Assembly (NCBI GenBank): GCA_028571685.1
Contig: CM053154.1
Span: 18,260,001 to 18,324,000, forward strand
From: Heterohyrax brucei
Taxonomy: Eukaryota > Chordata > Mammalia > Hyracoidea > Procaviidae
Direction of reading: 5' to 3'
Length of the DNA stretch: 64,000 nt
A program made the translations under genes and the position numbers. The notes beneath the pieces are model-generated. The model had not been told where the DNA came from and did no database searches. It worked only from the letters and a program-made list of their open reading frames with translations. The first letter of the stretch is position 1; each line of letters starts with the position of its first letter. Of the stretch, positions 32,226-44,612 are shown piece after piece.

Positions 32226-34052
32226 CGGGGTAAGTGGCATAAGGACGGTCCCTGGCTCCTGGCGGTGTTTGTTAAGAAGATGAAATGTACATAGCCATTT
32301 ATGACAGGGCTGGGCACCCAATGTAAAGAACATTAGCTGCTCTTTAGGGATTTCTGAGAAAAACAGCGCGGAAAATATCTGCGATTCTCTGGAGAAATGC
32401 CTGAATCTGAAAGGTCTCTTTACTCTCTAACACCCTTCCTAGGAGGAAGCCAGACCACAAGGACATCTCCTGCTGTGCCCAGGTTTAAACCCTAAGTAAA
32501 TAACAGATTTAATCTCCTGGGAAGCAAGTGCATTTTATTATGAGTGCGGAAACGTTTTATCAGTTTTTAGACAAAGTAAACAGTAGAAGAAAAGACGTCA
32601 TTTTTTCCCAGTTTTTCTGACGTGTAGAGTGAGAAGATTGCAGCCTGAACTTGTGAGCAGTTTTAGAGGCACCTGAGATACTATAAATAAGACCATATTA
32701 GTCTCTGTAAGTAGGAGCCCTGGGCTGGGCTTCCAGGCCTCCGGGTTCGAAGCCTACTGCTGCCATAAAGAGTAGGCGATGGATAAGTCACAACTTCTGA
32801 GGGCCCGACTGCCCCCGAAAGAGGGACAGCTCAACTAGGTGGTCTCCACAATGTTTTGAACCCATAAGCCAGTGTTCACCAGACTGTCATTTACTACTTT
32901 GGGCATTAATAGGGGCCGTAGCTGGCATGGGCTCATCTAAAAAAACCCTGCAATACAAAAAGGCCTGAAGTGAGATGATTTACCTCATAGATGTTTCTGT
33001 CTGGGACTAAGACCCCACTCAGCCGTCCTCTGGGGTGACACAGACTGGCCATCACCCCTTTCACAGATGTTCATTGAAGATGATTTTGTTCAACAGTGCT
33101 CTCCAGTGTCGAGGTAATGTGAGCTACGATTAAATGGGTTCCTGTGTCGGGGAGAAACCAACCCTTAGACAGAGTCTGTGGCTATTGCCCTTATGGCCAA
33201 ACAAGCTCACTCAATACCAGATCCAAGTGGTGGAAAGCCTTCAGAAATCATTCTATCCTTTTCCACATTTAGTTCCAGACTGTATGTCCTTGACCTTACT
33301 TTGCAAGCAGGCCAGCTGCGGCTCAGTGGGGATGCCTTCCTGCCATTGCTTTCTGTAGTGGGGGTGGGGAGTGGGAGGGTGGGGGGTGGGGGGTGCTCTT
33401 ACCTGTCCCTGCTGAGCTCACTCCCCCTGAAAACAGAGTCTACTGCCCTAACTCCTAAGTAGTAAATGTAGATCTCTGTGGCTTTGAGGTGAAGGAGCTA
33501 GCTGCCTTTTGCTCAAAAATGGGCCACCAGTGAAGTAGAGTTTCTGGTTTTATTGCTAGTGATTAGCCAAGGTCAAGATCTCTTTTTAAAGTGCTGCACA
33601 AGTAGGATAACAGCTTTGTAGAAAACATGAGAGTTAATATGCAGAAGGCGTCTTCCCCACAATCTCCCAAGAATTTTTTTTCCAGCAAGCTGTTTTCTTT
33701 CTGTTGGCTCCCTAGCCTCCAAGACATCTGCAGCCATGACCCTGCCAGAAGTCCTACGCTTATTGTCATGATGGACTGGCCTTCCCCAAATGAGTAATAC
33801 TGTTGGTATTCTCTTAACTGTTCTTATATTTACTATCTACATAAAAGATTCGATAGTAAAGAAAGATAGTCTTATTTATTTAGTCCGTGGTTCTGTAAAA
33901 GCTAAGGCTGACTTTGCGATTTCAAGTTGAATGTGCAGTTAGAAGTGGGCACATCTATGTCCTGGGAGAGGGAGCATGGAGGAGAACAAGGAAACTCTAA
34001 TCTTGAGAAGTGATGTCCCTTGACAAGCCATCAGGAAATGCACACCTGCCTG
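32226..34052. other. No gene; G-rich tract inside
   Basis: Apparently unique. Contains a G-rich run at 33360-33395. Short frames here have no family resemblance. Confidence 0.5.
33360..33395 (+). other. Potential G-quadruplex tract
   Basis: More than four runs of three or more G separated by one or two bases (GGGGTGGGGAGTGGGAGGGT and on) within 36 bases satisfy the usual G-quadruplex pattern on the + strand. Confidence 0.6.
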
Positions 34053-34205
34053 CCTAGAGGTTAGCACTATGGCTGCCAAGCAAAAGGTCAGCAGTTCAAA
34101 TCCACCAGGCACTCCTTGAAACTCTAGGGGACAGTTGTGCTCAGTCCTGTGTTACTGCTATGAGCTGGAATCGACTTAAAGGGAATGGGTTTGGTATTTT
34201 TGGTT
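34053..34205 (+). repeat. AfroSINE, 5' truncated
   Basis: 'agaggttagcactatggctg' to 'gagctggaatcgacttaaag'. Confidence 0.8.
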
Positions 34206-34335
34206 GGGCCCGGGCCTCATGTGTGGTTCGCTGGACCTGGCCTTTGGCTCACCTGCCATTCTTCTCAAGGAGAGCAATTTACAAATTTAGGCTAAGTCAA
34301 GATACTGCACACCCACACTAGATTGAGAGGCTCTG

Positions 34336-34402
34336 AAACTTCCTTTCCTTTGCTTCCTTCTTTCCCTTCCTCCGTCCCTCCTTTCTTTCCCCCTTACTTT
34401 TT
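34336..34402. repeat. Polypyrimidine tract (TTCC/CTTT)
   Basis: Almost uninterrupted C and T for about 65 bases on the + strand. Confidence 0.75.
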
Positions 34403-34484
34403 TACTTAACCAGAATTTCCCAACCCACATCAATTTTCTCTGCTGCTCTAAGTGACTCCCACAACTCAGTGACCTACCTTCCTG

Positions 34485-34638
34485 CCCACTGCCACTGAGT
34501 CAATTCCTACTCAGTGATCATATAAGACAGAGCAGAATTGCCTCACAAAGTTCCCAAGGAGCCCTTCTGGTGGATTCAAACTGCTGACCTTTCAGGTAGC
34601 AGCTGTAGCTCTTGACCACTGTGCCACCAAGGTTTCTG
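34485..34638 (-). repeat. AfroSINE
   Basis: Antisense: 'gccactgagtcaattcctac' to 'gctcttgaccactgtgccac'. Confidence 0.85.
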
Positions 34639-34973
34639 AGTGATCTGAGACAACACAAACGTATTACATGACAGTACTGAACAAGGACAGATGACTCTAA
34701 ACAAGTACGCACAGGCTTAGTTGAGGTTACTTACTAATCTGAAGTGCACAGTTTTACCAGGAAACTCAGGTGAAATCAGGCACTATAGATCCATAAATGA
34801 AAACAACTGAACCCATGCGTACCCTGTTTACTGGTTAATCTGCCCCTGGACTAAAGGTCAGAAGTCCAAAGTATCTCAGTGGGTTGATATCAAGATATCC
34901 TAAAGAGTGTGTTCCTGATGGGAGCTGCAGAGGAGAAACTTCCCTTGCCTTTTTTCAGCTTCTAGAGTTGCCT

Positions 34974-35132
34974 GCGGAAACCCAGGTGGCATAGTGTTTA
35001 AGCACTGTGGCTGCTAATCAAAAGGTTGGCAGTTCAAATCGGCCAGGTGCTCCTTGGAAACTCTGTGGGTCAGTTCTACTCTGACCTCTAGGATCGCTGT
35101 AAGTTGGAATAGACTCCACGGTAATGGGTTAG
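34974..35132 (+). repeat. AfroSINE
   Basis: 'gaaacccaggtggcatagtg' to 'gtaagttggaatagactcca'. Confidence 0.9.
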
Positions 35133-35249
35133 AGTTGCCCTCATTCCTTTGCCTATGGCCCCCTTTTGGCACTGTCATCCCTCCAGACTCTGCTTCTACG
35201 GTCACACGTCTTTCCAGTCGCCTTTTGAAGGACCCTTCTGCGGGCTGGC

Positions 35250-35392
35250 CCTAGCAGTGGCTCCTTGGAAGAGAAGACCCAGAGGTCTGTTCCTGTGGAA
35301 ATTACAGCCTAGAAAACCCTACAGGGCAGCACTACTCTGTCCCATGGGTTGCTATGGATTTGCAGTTGACTCAGTAGTACCTAACAATAGAT
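35250..35392 (+). repeat. AfroSINE variant, 3' part
   Basis: 'agtggctccttggaagagaa', 'attacagcctagaaaaccct', then the tail 'gttgactcagtagtacctaa'. It is of the subfamily with the 'attacagcc' middle. Confidence 0.65.
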
Positions 35393-35631
35393 CACATTGG
35401 ACCCATGTGGATAATCCTAGATACTTTTCTCATCTCCTTGATTCAGATCATGTCTACAAAGTCCCTTTTGCTGTGTAAGGTGACATAGTCACAGGTTCTG
35501 GGAGGAAGGACATGGACATCTTTTGGGAACCTTATTCTGTGCATCACACAACCAGGTTCTCTGAGTGTCATTGGGAGTGGCAGTAGGGCCACGACAGGAG
35601 CGTTGCTTCGTACATCTAAGCAGCGGTTGAA

Positions 35632-35795
35632 AGCAAAACCAAATCTGTTGCTATCAAGTCAATTCCAGCTCATGGTGACCTGATAGGACAGAGCAGAACT
35701 GCCCCATAGAGTTTCCAAGGAGCACCTGGTAGACGTGAACCTCTGACCTTTCAGTTAGTAGCTGAACGCTTAACTGCTGTGGCACCAGGGCTCTG
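35632..35795 (-). repeat. AfroSINE
   Basis: Antisense: 'gctatcaagtcaattccagc' to 'gcttaactgctgtggcacca'. Confidence 0.9.
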
Positions 35796-37704
35796 TTGCA
35801 GAAGACAAGTGTATATAAATGTAAAGCAATAATAATCGATTACATTTTACAAATCCCAAACTCCCAGGAGACAAAAGAAGATTTTAGTTTGAGTTTAGCC
35901 CTTATTCATAGGCAGGCAAGGGTCTGAATCTTCCAGTTCTGAGTGTAGGGGTACAGGAATCTGTGCCCACAGTAGGAGGCATGAAAAAATGGAGAGTGCT
36001 TTTAAAGTGAGCGAAGAGTTGTCACCAAGCTATTGGCTTGACTTTGGTTCCACCCGTATTTACCTGTTGTCTGCACTCATTCCTTCCCCTGCAGTAAGTA
36101 AAATCAGAATGTTTCCTTCAGCGGAGACAATTGCGAAGTTTCTCTTGAGAGAAACAAATGACAGCCACCAGCATCATCGAAAACAAGAAGAGTGACAAAG
36201 AGGCTCCTATGCCTTTGGGAATAGTCCACATTTTAAAAAAGAAAAAAAAGTATTTTCCTTTGAGGGATTAAAGCTGTCTTCAAAAGACCACACCACATGC
36301 TGTCACTTTGTGGGGACTGTAACACGTCACAAAACAATATGTGTATAAATGCCTCTTACGAGAAATCAACATGAACTGTAAACTTGCACTGAAGCACACA
36401 CACACACACACACACACACAAGACACTGAAAGAAATGATATATTTCTTAAAATGAAACAGAGTTGAACCTAAATCCAATCACGAGTAAGCAATCAAATCC
36501 ATGCAGTGAGACCTTCTCCCGAATGGCTAACCTATACTCTTCAAAAATGTCAATATCATGAAAAATAAAAAATAGGCTGGGGCGATAGCAGACTGTTATA
36601 AATTGGAAGAAACTGAAGAGGCATGATGGCCAACCGCAACTGAGTAGTCCTTGAATTTTTTAAAAAGAGAAAAAGGGATAAAGGGCATTATTGTGTGGAG
36701 AATTGGGAAAAATGAGTACGAACTGTGTAAAAATGTTGATTTTCTTGAGAATGTTACTGATATTGGGGTTATGCAGGAGAATACCCTTGTTATGAGATAC
36801 ATGTTAAAGTATTTAGGCATGATCCTACAACTGAATTTCAAATGTAAAGGGAAGGATATCTATAGAAAGAGATAAAGTAGATGTGGAGACATTGATGAAG
36901 GCGGTTGAAGAGTTTAAGGATGTTCATTATACTAGGCTTTCCACTTTACTGTGCTGAGAATGAAAACAGAAATAAAGAAGAGATCACACACACACACACT
37001 CACTCACAACTTTGAAAGTAATTGTTTAGAAGATGTGGATCGCCGGGCTAAATGCCCATGAAATGTCTCTCAGGCTGCCTTTACTCCTTCGAGGGCCGGG
37101 GTATCGGAATAACGTTGATTTGTGACAAAGCTTGAGTCTAAGGTAAAGCAAGATAGCAGTCCTGTGACAAGGAGCAATTTTGTGTCACTGTTTTAATCTT
37201 TAATCTGGGTACCATATGTTGCTTCTGACGGATTAGTTAACCGAAGCTTAGTTAACAGGACAGGCTTCGTTAGCAGTGGTAATACTCAAGAAAATGGAAA
37301 AAAAAAAAAAAAAAAAAGAACTTACTGCAGAAGTATCCGAACAAAGTGCTTAATGAAAGTTAAAAAAAAAGTCAAAAGAGAATATAGATTTTTATTCCAA
37401 ATCCAAGAGCATTTAACGCACAAGAAATGAGAACTCACATTTCTTATGAACAAAACAAAAACAGGACGAAAGAGCCTTTGGTAGGACAATAGCTATGGGA
37501 TTCGGAAATCAGCTGTGTTTTTTGGGGTGATATATAAACTCTAGTACTAGTAGGAAATTTCCGAGGTCAAATTCATTATTGCTTTATAAAAAACAAAACA
37601 AAACAAAGAAACCAAGAGTAAATATTTGCACCGAGTTGATTTCTCTGGCTGGGCATCTCTCTTTATAAACATAGAATCAAGTGTAATAAAGTGACACATA
37701 TCTG
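35796..37704. other. No gene; simple repeats and possible old L1M piece
   Basis: Contains a (CA)13 microsatellite at 36395-36421 and an A20 run at 37298-37317. Bases 36690-36840 resemble the 3' text of an old L1-like repeat ('gaatacccttgttatgagat', 'gtatttaggcatgat'), a weak match. No coding sequence. Confidence 0.45.
36395..36421. repeat. (CA)n microsatellite
   Basis: Thirteen uninterrupted CA units. Confidence 0.95.
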
Positions 37705-38422
37705 GCACTATAACTTGCTGATGAAAATCAGAGACCACAGCCTTCAGTATGGATTGCACCTCAATATGAGAAAACAAAGATCCTCAGAACTAGACCGATA
37801 GGGAACATGACGACAAATGGAGAAAACACTGAGTGTCAAGGATTTCATTTTACTTGGGTCCGTAATCAATGCCCATGGAAGCAGCAGTCAAGAAATCAAG
37901 ACACACTGCACTGGCCAACCGTGCTGCAAAAGTCCTCTTTCAAGTATTTAACAGCAAAGATGCCACTTGGAGGATTAAGGTACACCTGACCCAAGCCGTG
38001 GTGTTTTTGCAAAGGACAATGAAGGGACAATGAATACAGAAGATCAAAGAAGGATTGTCGCCTTTGAATTATGATACTGACAAAGAATGTAGAATATATC
38101 ATAGGCTGCCAGGAGAACAAACAAATCTGTCTTAGAAGAAGGTGGAGCCAGAATGCTCCTTAGAAGCAAGGGTAGTGAGACTTCATCTCACGTACAGTGG
38201 GCACGTTATCAGAAGGGACCAGTCCCTGGAGAAGGTCATCACGCTTAGTATGGAGTGAAAAGAGGAAGACCTTCAAAGAGATAGACTCATCCAGCAGCTG
38301 CAACAACAGCCTCAAGCATGAAAACAATTGTGAGCACGGCTCCAAATAGGGCAGAGTTTCATTCTGTTGTGCAGGGGGGTCCCCGTGAGTCAGAACCACC
38401 TTGACAGCACCTAACAACATAA
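37705..38422 (+). mobile_element. RTE/BovB LINE, 3' third
   Basis: Collinear with 12885-13575 of the long copy: 'aaaatcagagaccacagcct', 'ttacttgggtccgtaatcaa', 'accagtccctggagaaggtc' and the tail 'ttgacagcacctaacaacat'. A small deletion around 38010 and frame breaks are visible. Confidence 0.9.
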
Positions 38423-38437
38423 CCAGCAATAGGAGCA

Positions 38438-38643
38438 ATGGAAATTCTGGTGGAACAGTGATTAAGCACAGGGCGTTAACTGAAAGGTCAGCAATTTGAA
38501 TCCGCCAGCCTCTCCACAGAAGAAAGATGCGGCAGTCTGCTTTTGTAAAGATTACGTCCTTGGAAACCCTATGGAGGCAGTTCTGGGCTGTCCTGTAGGA
38601 TCGTTACAATTGGAATTGACTCGATGACAAGACGTTTGGCAGG
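38438..38643 (+). repeat. AfroSINE variant with 'gaaagatgcgg' middle
   Basis: 'gaaattctggtggaacagtg', then 'agaagaaagatgcggcagtc' and 'aaagattacgtccttggaaa', tail 'ggaattgactcgatgacaag'. It is the longer variant seen also at 53127. Confidence 0.8.
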
Positions 38644-38654
38644 AGGCAATCTTC

Positions 38655-40525
38655 CCACTTAATTTAGGAGTAATTATTCTGTTTTGTTGATAACAGCTTT
38701 GAGATATATCAAACACGTCACCAATTTAAAGTATATAATTAAATGGTGTCGCGGATTGAATTGTGTTGTGTCACCCCCAAACCCCTGCACCACCACCCCC
38801 CGCATCACTCCCCTCTCTCCACTGAAAAAACTGTCTGCAGCAAATTGACTGGGTCTTGATTCCCTGTATTGTGTGATGTTCCTAGATGTGAGGGAGGGTG
38901 GGCAGTAGTTGTGTCGGTGGGGTCGGGGTCAGTGTATAAGCTTGTATTGTGTCTTGAGGCAATCTTTTGGGATGTAAAGGAAAGGGAAGCAAGCAGAGAG
39001 TTGTGGACCTCAGACAATCAAGGAACAGCACCAGATGACTGAGGGAAATGGCTTTTGGTATACCTTGAGAGTTGCGCAAACAACCACAATTAATTCTAGA
39101 ATATTTTCATCACCCCCAAAAGAGTTACTTCCCATTTCCCACTCTGGGCAAATACCACATCTACTTCTTTCTTTGTGGATTTGCCTATTCTGGGTATTTC
39201 ATATAAATGGACTCATTTTTGTGTCTAGCTCTTTTCATTTAGCATGTGTTTTCAAGGTTCATTTATGTAACATGTATGTAACATGTTCCTTATGTAATGT
39301 GTATCTGAACACCACTTGTTTTTATGGATGAATAGTATTCCTTTATACGTTTATAACACATTTTGCTCATCCATTCACCGACTGATACACATTTGGATTG
39401 TTCCTGCCTTTTGTGTATTATGAATACTGCTGCTATAAATATTTGTGTCCAAGTTTGTGTGTAGAAATATATTTTCATTTCTCTTGGGTGTGTACCTAAG
39501 AGTAGAATTGTTGAGTCATACAGTAATTAATTCTATGTTTAACTTTTTGAGAAACCATCACACTATTTTGTGTAGTGGCTGCACCACTTTACATTCCCAC
39601 AGGCCAGGTACAAGAGTTTCCATTTCTTCTCATTTTTGCCAGCACTTCTTGTTTTTGTTCTTTTAAATTTTACCTGTCCTAGTAGATGTGAAGTGGTATC
39701 ACACTGTGATTTTCATTTGAATTTCCTTAACAATTAATGATGTTGAACCTGCTTATTGGCCATTTGAATACGTTCTTTGGAGAAATATCAGTTCAAGTCA
39801 TTTGCCCATTTTTTAAATGGGATTATTTTGTTGTTGAGTTATAGCAGTTCTTCATATATCCCAGATAAGTGATTTCCAAATGTTTTCTTGCATACTGTAG
39901 GTCTTTTCACTTTCTCCATAAAGTTCTTGTATACACAAAAGTTTTTAACTTAGATGAAATCTAGTGTCATTATTATTTCTTTTTGATTTTTGTGCTTGTG
40001 GTGTCATAGCAAAGAAGTCTTGGCCCCAAGTAAAGTCACAAAGATTTCCTCCTGTCTTTTCTTCTAAGAGTTTTAAAGTTTTAGAACAATTTTGACTCAT
40101 TTTTGTGTATGGAAAGGAGGGGATCCAACTTCCTTCTTTTTCATGTGGGTATCCAGCTGTGTCCGTAGCAGTTGTGGAGAAGATTGTGATTTCCACACTG
40201 AAACGTCTTGGCATCTATGTTGAACATTAGTGACAATAAATATGTGAGTTTATTTGAAAATCCCAATTCTATTCCATTAGGCTATTTGTCCACACTAATG
40301 CCAGCATAACACTGTCTTGACTATGTAGCTCAGTAGTTAGTACTGAGTTCAGAAAGTGTGAGTCCTCCAGTTTTGTTCTCCTTTTTGAAGCTTCTTTTGG
40401 CCATGCTGTGTCCCTTGCAATTTCAGTATCACACTTTCGCAGCTCTTACCGAGATTTAGATTTTCTTGAATAGATGCTTCTTCATTTGTTGTACGTCATT
40501 ACAACAACTTCTAGAGGTTTTTAGA
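38655..40525 (-). mobile_element. Old L1 (L1M-type) 3' region and ORF2 end, antisense
   Basis: The + strand follows the reverse complement of mammalian L1: 'cattttcatcacccccaaaa', 'tatggatgaatagtattcct', 'catttgcccattttttaaat', then 'acactgtcttgactatgtag' and 'ctccagttttgttctccttt'. The stretch 38747-39045 is a later LTR-like insertion. No frame survives. Confidence 0.85.
38747..39045 (+). mobile_element. MaLR-like solo LTR inserted in the L1
   Basis: Begins 'tgtcgcggattgaattgtgt', which matches the start of the antisense LTR at 25320-25985, and interrupts L1 text that resumes at about 39046. The six bases AAATGG lie on both sides (38741-38746 and 39046-39051), a likely target duplication. 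The 3' end lacks the expected CA. Confidence 0.6.
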
Positions 40526-40751
40526 TGGTTGTTTTAAAAAGAATTCTTGTCTATTTTGGGTTTGGGGGCTGGGAAGAAGCCCCTTACAGAGGCTCGCACA
40601 CCATTCTAGTAGTATTTCTCACTCTCTGTCACTGGTTACCGTTTCTACAGAATGCACTGTTTAGTTTTTGGCTTTAGCTGCCAAGAGTTCGCGAAGGATT
40701 GACCAGAAACCAGAAGGCTGGGAAAGAGCAGCTGGAAGGACTAAGACCCCC

Positions 40752-40952
40752 AAAACAAAACCTGTTGCCATCTAGTGGGTTCTGACTCATGGCGACCCCA
40801 CATGTTAGAGTAGCACTGCCCATAGGGCTTTCTGGACCATGATCCTCGTGGAAGCAGTTTGCCAGGCCTTTCTTCCATCAAGCTGCCAGGTGGGTTTGAG
40901 CCACAAACCTTCAGTTAAGCAGTTGATTGCCAACTGCTTGCAGCACTCAAGA
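40752..40952 (-). repeat. Long-type AfroSINE, intact
   Basis: Antisense: 'tgccatctagtgggttctga', 'ccaggcctttcttccatcaa' and 'cttcagttaagcagttgatt'. It shows the host form without an inserted SINE. Confidence 0.85.
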
Positions 40953-41124
40953 AATAAGGTCTGTGGGTGGGAAATGAATATTAAATGGAAGGGAACATTA
41001 AAATATGAAATAATCAGCTTTGAGAAAAGGTTCAAGTTACGAAGAATAGCAATAAAGAAGCAAAATGCTTAGAATGCAGAGCATGGTATGTAGACTAAAA
41101 ACAAGGAGTAATCTCTTTACCTCC

Positions 41125-41268
41125 TTAAAAAGCCAAATCTGTTGCTGTTAATTCTTACTCGCAGTGACCCTATAGGACAGAGTAGATAGCATGGCCCCAT
41201 ATGGTTCCCAAGGAAAAGCAGGTGGATTTGAGCTGCTGACCTTTTGGTTAACAGTCAGGCTCTTGTCC
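41125..41268 (-). repeat. AfroSINE
   Basis: Antisense: 'tcgcagtgaccctataggac' to 'gttaacagtcaggctctt'. Confidence 0.85.
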
Positions 41269-42749
41269 ATGGAGATTGTGAAATAGTGTTTTAAAATGGG
41301 CTAGATCCTTGTCTTTAGGATGGTTGATCTACAAGTGGCCAAAACACAGCTTCTCTATCCCCTTATGATGGTGAAATTCAGAAGAGCCGGCTAAGTCTAT
41401 GGGTTTTCTCAACACAAATTGCCAAATGACTTCAGAGTTGTACCTTTCACCTACAACACCGAACCACAGCAAATACACCCAAGAGCATCTTAGGATTTCT
41501 AGCAGTAAGGTGCAAGTAAATTAAGTCGGGTTCCAGGCCACGTGGGTGATTATCTTGTTCTTCGTCCAGAAAGTAAAACAAATAAAAGTAGCTGCCTTTT
41601 CTACTTGACCGTCTACAAGGCTGACTTCAGTGCGCTCCTGCTCAAGGCAGGAGTGAGGTAAACTGCTTCCTTAGATTCCTTGCAATGCTTGGTTTCTTAG
41701 GTCACGCCGCTTCCTGAGCATGGGAGGCTATTGTTTTTCTCTTTCCAGGATGGGGAGATAAACTATACTTCAAAATATTTATCCTCAAAATATTTATCCT
41801 TCTTATCCTGCCCACTCTAATAATGGATTTGGTTGTGGTGGTATTTCAAATGAAATGCCAAATATAGAACAAGCTTAAGGAGCTTTTTTTTTTTTTCTTT
41901 TTTTAAGTAAAAGATAATTCTTTTCAAATTAAAATGCTGAAACTATGAGGGAAAGTTTCTCGTGTGCTGGCAGAATTATAGTAGTCTGCCTTTCTAGTGA
42001 CTGTCCTACTGTAACTGGTGCTGTTCTGTGATTTCTTCAACAGGGAGAAGAAACGAGACATATTATACAGTAACACGATACGGTTGATTATCATTTTGTT
42101 TACCCAAGTTCTCTGCTTACTTTTACTTTGTTACAGCTGACAACATAATAAATAAGCACAAACTATCATAAATGTTAGATGTTTTATGCATCACAGAAAT
42201 CATCACATCATAAAGAGCAACAGACTCTGGAAAATTGTTAAGATTGAAGGTGCAAATCCAAAGTAACAAGATTAGTGTCTGTTGAATAGCCCATAATATT
42301 TTTTATAAACCTAATTTTAATGATGTTTCAAAATATCTTGTTTAAGATTTTATGTACACATAAAGGATATTTCAAGTATTTTTTATAGTATATTCATAAA
42401 GGAAAAAAAGGAGGGGGATGAATATAATTTTTTTCCCCCTGAACACTGTTAAATCTAAAGTTTCTTATCTAGTTATGTAAGGAGTTCAAAAGCATAAACT
42501 GAATTAACTAGAGGTTGAAGTAATACAAAATTCTGTCCACTACAAGTTTGCATTTAGTTAGCCAAAACTATTTTCAATAATTTGCTGAGACTTGTCCAAA
42601 ATTCTGGTGTCTTCAAATGTACCAATATTTAAGTTGATTTGTAGTGCAAATTCTAAAAACCACAACAATAAACAAGCCAAACGCTTAAAATACAGAGCAA
42701 GGTATGTAGACTAAAAAACATTCTAAAAACCATTATCTTATGAAATCTA
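41269..42749. other. No gene seen
   Basis: AT-rich unique-looking DNA with poly-T at 41886-41905. Bases 42664-42718 repeat 41047-41097 (see findings). Confidence 0.5.
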
Positions 42750-42970
42750 AGGCAAATCAGGAAGGACTAGACCTTGAAGGTTATCACGCTTGGTAAGGCA
42801 GAGGGTCAGTGAAGACGCACAAGACCCTTGAGATGGACTGACACAGTGGCCTGTGGCTGCCACGAGGGGCTCAAACGTGGTAAGGATTGCAAGTCTAGTG
42901 CAAGACTGGGCAGTATTTCCTTCTGCTGTACATAAGGTTACTGTGAGTCAGACCTAACAACAATAACAAA
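42750..42970 (+). mobile_element. RTE/BovB LINE, 3' end fragment
   Basis: 'ttatcacgcttggtaaggca', 'cttgagatggactgacacag' and the tail 'cagacctaacaacaataaca'. Confidence 0.85.
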
Positions 42971-43743
42971 GCATCAGCAACACCAAGTTTTTTGAAAGAC
43001 AACTAAACAGATTTTTCTCATGTATATTTTAAGTTGTAGAATCTCAGAATAGATCAGAACTTCAGGTCATCTTTCTTTTCCCACTCAAAACAGAGGTGTT
43101 CAGATTAGCTGCTTTACAGCCTCTGTTTGAATACACTCTCTGGCAGAGAACTCTGCTCTTCACAGCATGAGTCAGTCAATGTTTTGAGCGGTTACCGGTT
43201 GTCAGTCAGTCACCACGTCGCTTGTCTTACATCATCATCAAGTAATTTGGGAAGGTACTGACGGCCAGTGCTTTAGAAGAAAGGAACCCTGATGGAGTTT
43301 CAGCACTTTGCTCAAGGTGGTTTTGTTAGTGATGATGCGGGGTCAGCTGGCATGAAAGCTATTTTGAACATGACACTGTAGTGTTACAAGTTGACTCTTA
43401 TTTTACATCATTTTCTTTCAATTATTTTAAGATAATTATTATAGGTTCCCCCCCCCGGTCTTCTTTTAACAAACATTTATTTGATGCTGTTTCTTCTATC
43501 ACTCCTTGTTACCCTTCTGGTCACCTGCCTTCTCCAGGATGCACACAAAACTGGCACTGTGATTGTGGAGAGCAGCAGAAGTCATGTTTTCCCTTTACTT
43601 TTTGCCCCCCAACCCAAAATTACAATTTAAGTTGTAAAAATTCCAACAATATAAAAATATACAGAGTAGGTGCTAGCTCCTTCCTATCTCCTTGCCCCAA
43701 TTCTGTATAGTTATTAGGAGTTTATTGTGTGCTTCCATTTTTT
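42971..43743. other. No gene seen
   Basis: Unique; C10 run at 43449-43457 region. The frame at 43381-43710 (109 codons) is unsupported. Confidence 0.5.
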
Positions 43744-43906
43744 CTGGAAACCCTGGTGGTGTAGTGGGTTAAGGACTACATCTGCTAACCAAAAGATTGG
43801 CAGTTAAAATCCTCCAAGTGCTTCTTGGAAACTCTACAGGGCAGTTCTACACTGACCTCTAGGGTCGCTATGAGTCAGACCCGACTCCATGGCAGCGGGT
43901 TTCCAT
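43744..43906 (+). repeat. AfroSINE
   Basis: 'gaaaccctggtggtgtagtg' to 'gagtcagacccgactccatg'. Confidence 0.9.
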
Positions 43907-43918
43907 TCTTCTGTCCTT

Positions 43919-44048
43919 TTAACCTGGTGGCATAGTGGTTAAGAGCTATGGCTGCTAACCAAAAAGTGGCAGTTCGAATAAACCGAGTGCTCCTTTGGAA
44001 CTCTGTGGGGCAGGTCTGCTGTGTTCTATAGGGTTGCTGAGTCAGACC
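43919..44048 (+). repeat. AfroSINE, 3' end cut by mariner copy D
   Basis: 'aacctggtggcatagtggtt' through 'ggttgctgagtcagacc'. The tail stops short a few bases before the mariner element. Confidence 0.85.
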
Positions 44049-44054
44049 TTGTTT

Positions 44055-44612
44055 ATACAAGCTCTGACAGTGAAGTCCACGAACTTCATAGCTCTAAGTG
44101 CTACATACCTTATTGCTGAGTAACACTATGTCACTTTGGAAGTACTCCCCTTGGGAAGCTATGCACCGATGCCAGCACCGAGTCCACCCTTGAGAGCAAT
44201 TTTGCAGCTCTTTCTAGAATGGCCATTGCGCAGGGTGGCCTGGTGGCAAGCTGGCAAACAATTGTATAGTTGTCTGTGATGGAGTTTTTAGCCAGTAAAC
44301 TATTAACTGTTGGGACACCATCTCTGCTCACCTGATCTGTCCACTAGTGACTTTTTCTTTACTTGAAGATAAAGGAAATATTGCAAGGACGACATCTGGA
44401 TGACATTCAGGACAACAAGGTAATACAGGACAGCTCTGATGGCCATTCCAGGGAAAGAGTTCCAAAACTGCTGTGAAGAGTGGACTAAACACTGGCATTG
44501 GTGCCTAACTTTCCAAGGGAAGTACTTCAAAGTGACCGTAGTGACATTCAGCAATGAGGTCTGCAGCACTTTTTCTAGGATGACTTTACAAACTTAATTG
44601 TCAGATCTCATA
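44055..44612 (+). mobile_element. Mariner-derived fold-back element, copy D
   Basis: Starts 'tacaagctctgacagtgaag' and ends 'cttaattgtcagatctcata'. The left arm (44060-44230) is inverted relative to 44440-44610, as in the other copies. The centre carries the 'gagtttttagccagtaaact' segment of the transposase. Strongly decayed frames. Confidence 0.8.

Noticed and set aside
36395-36421. Tandem repeats as CRISPR or satellite arrays
   Set aside because: These are simple CA, AC and AAT microsatellites without spacer structure.
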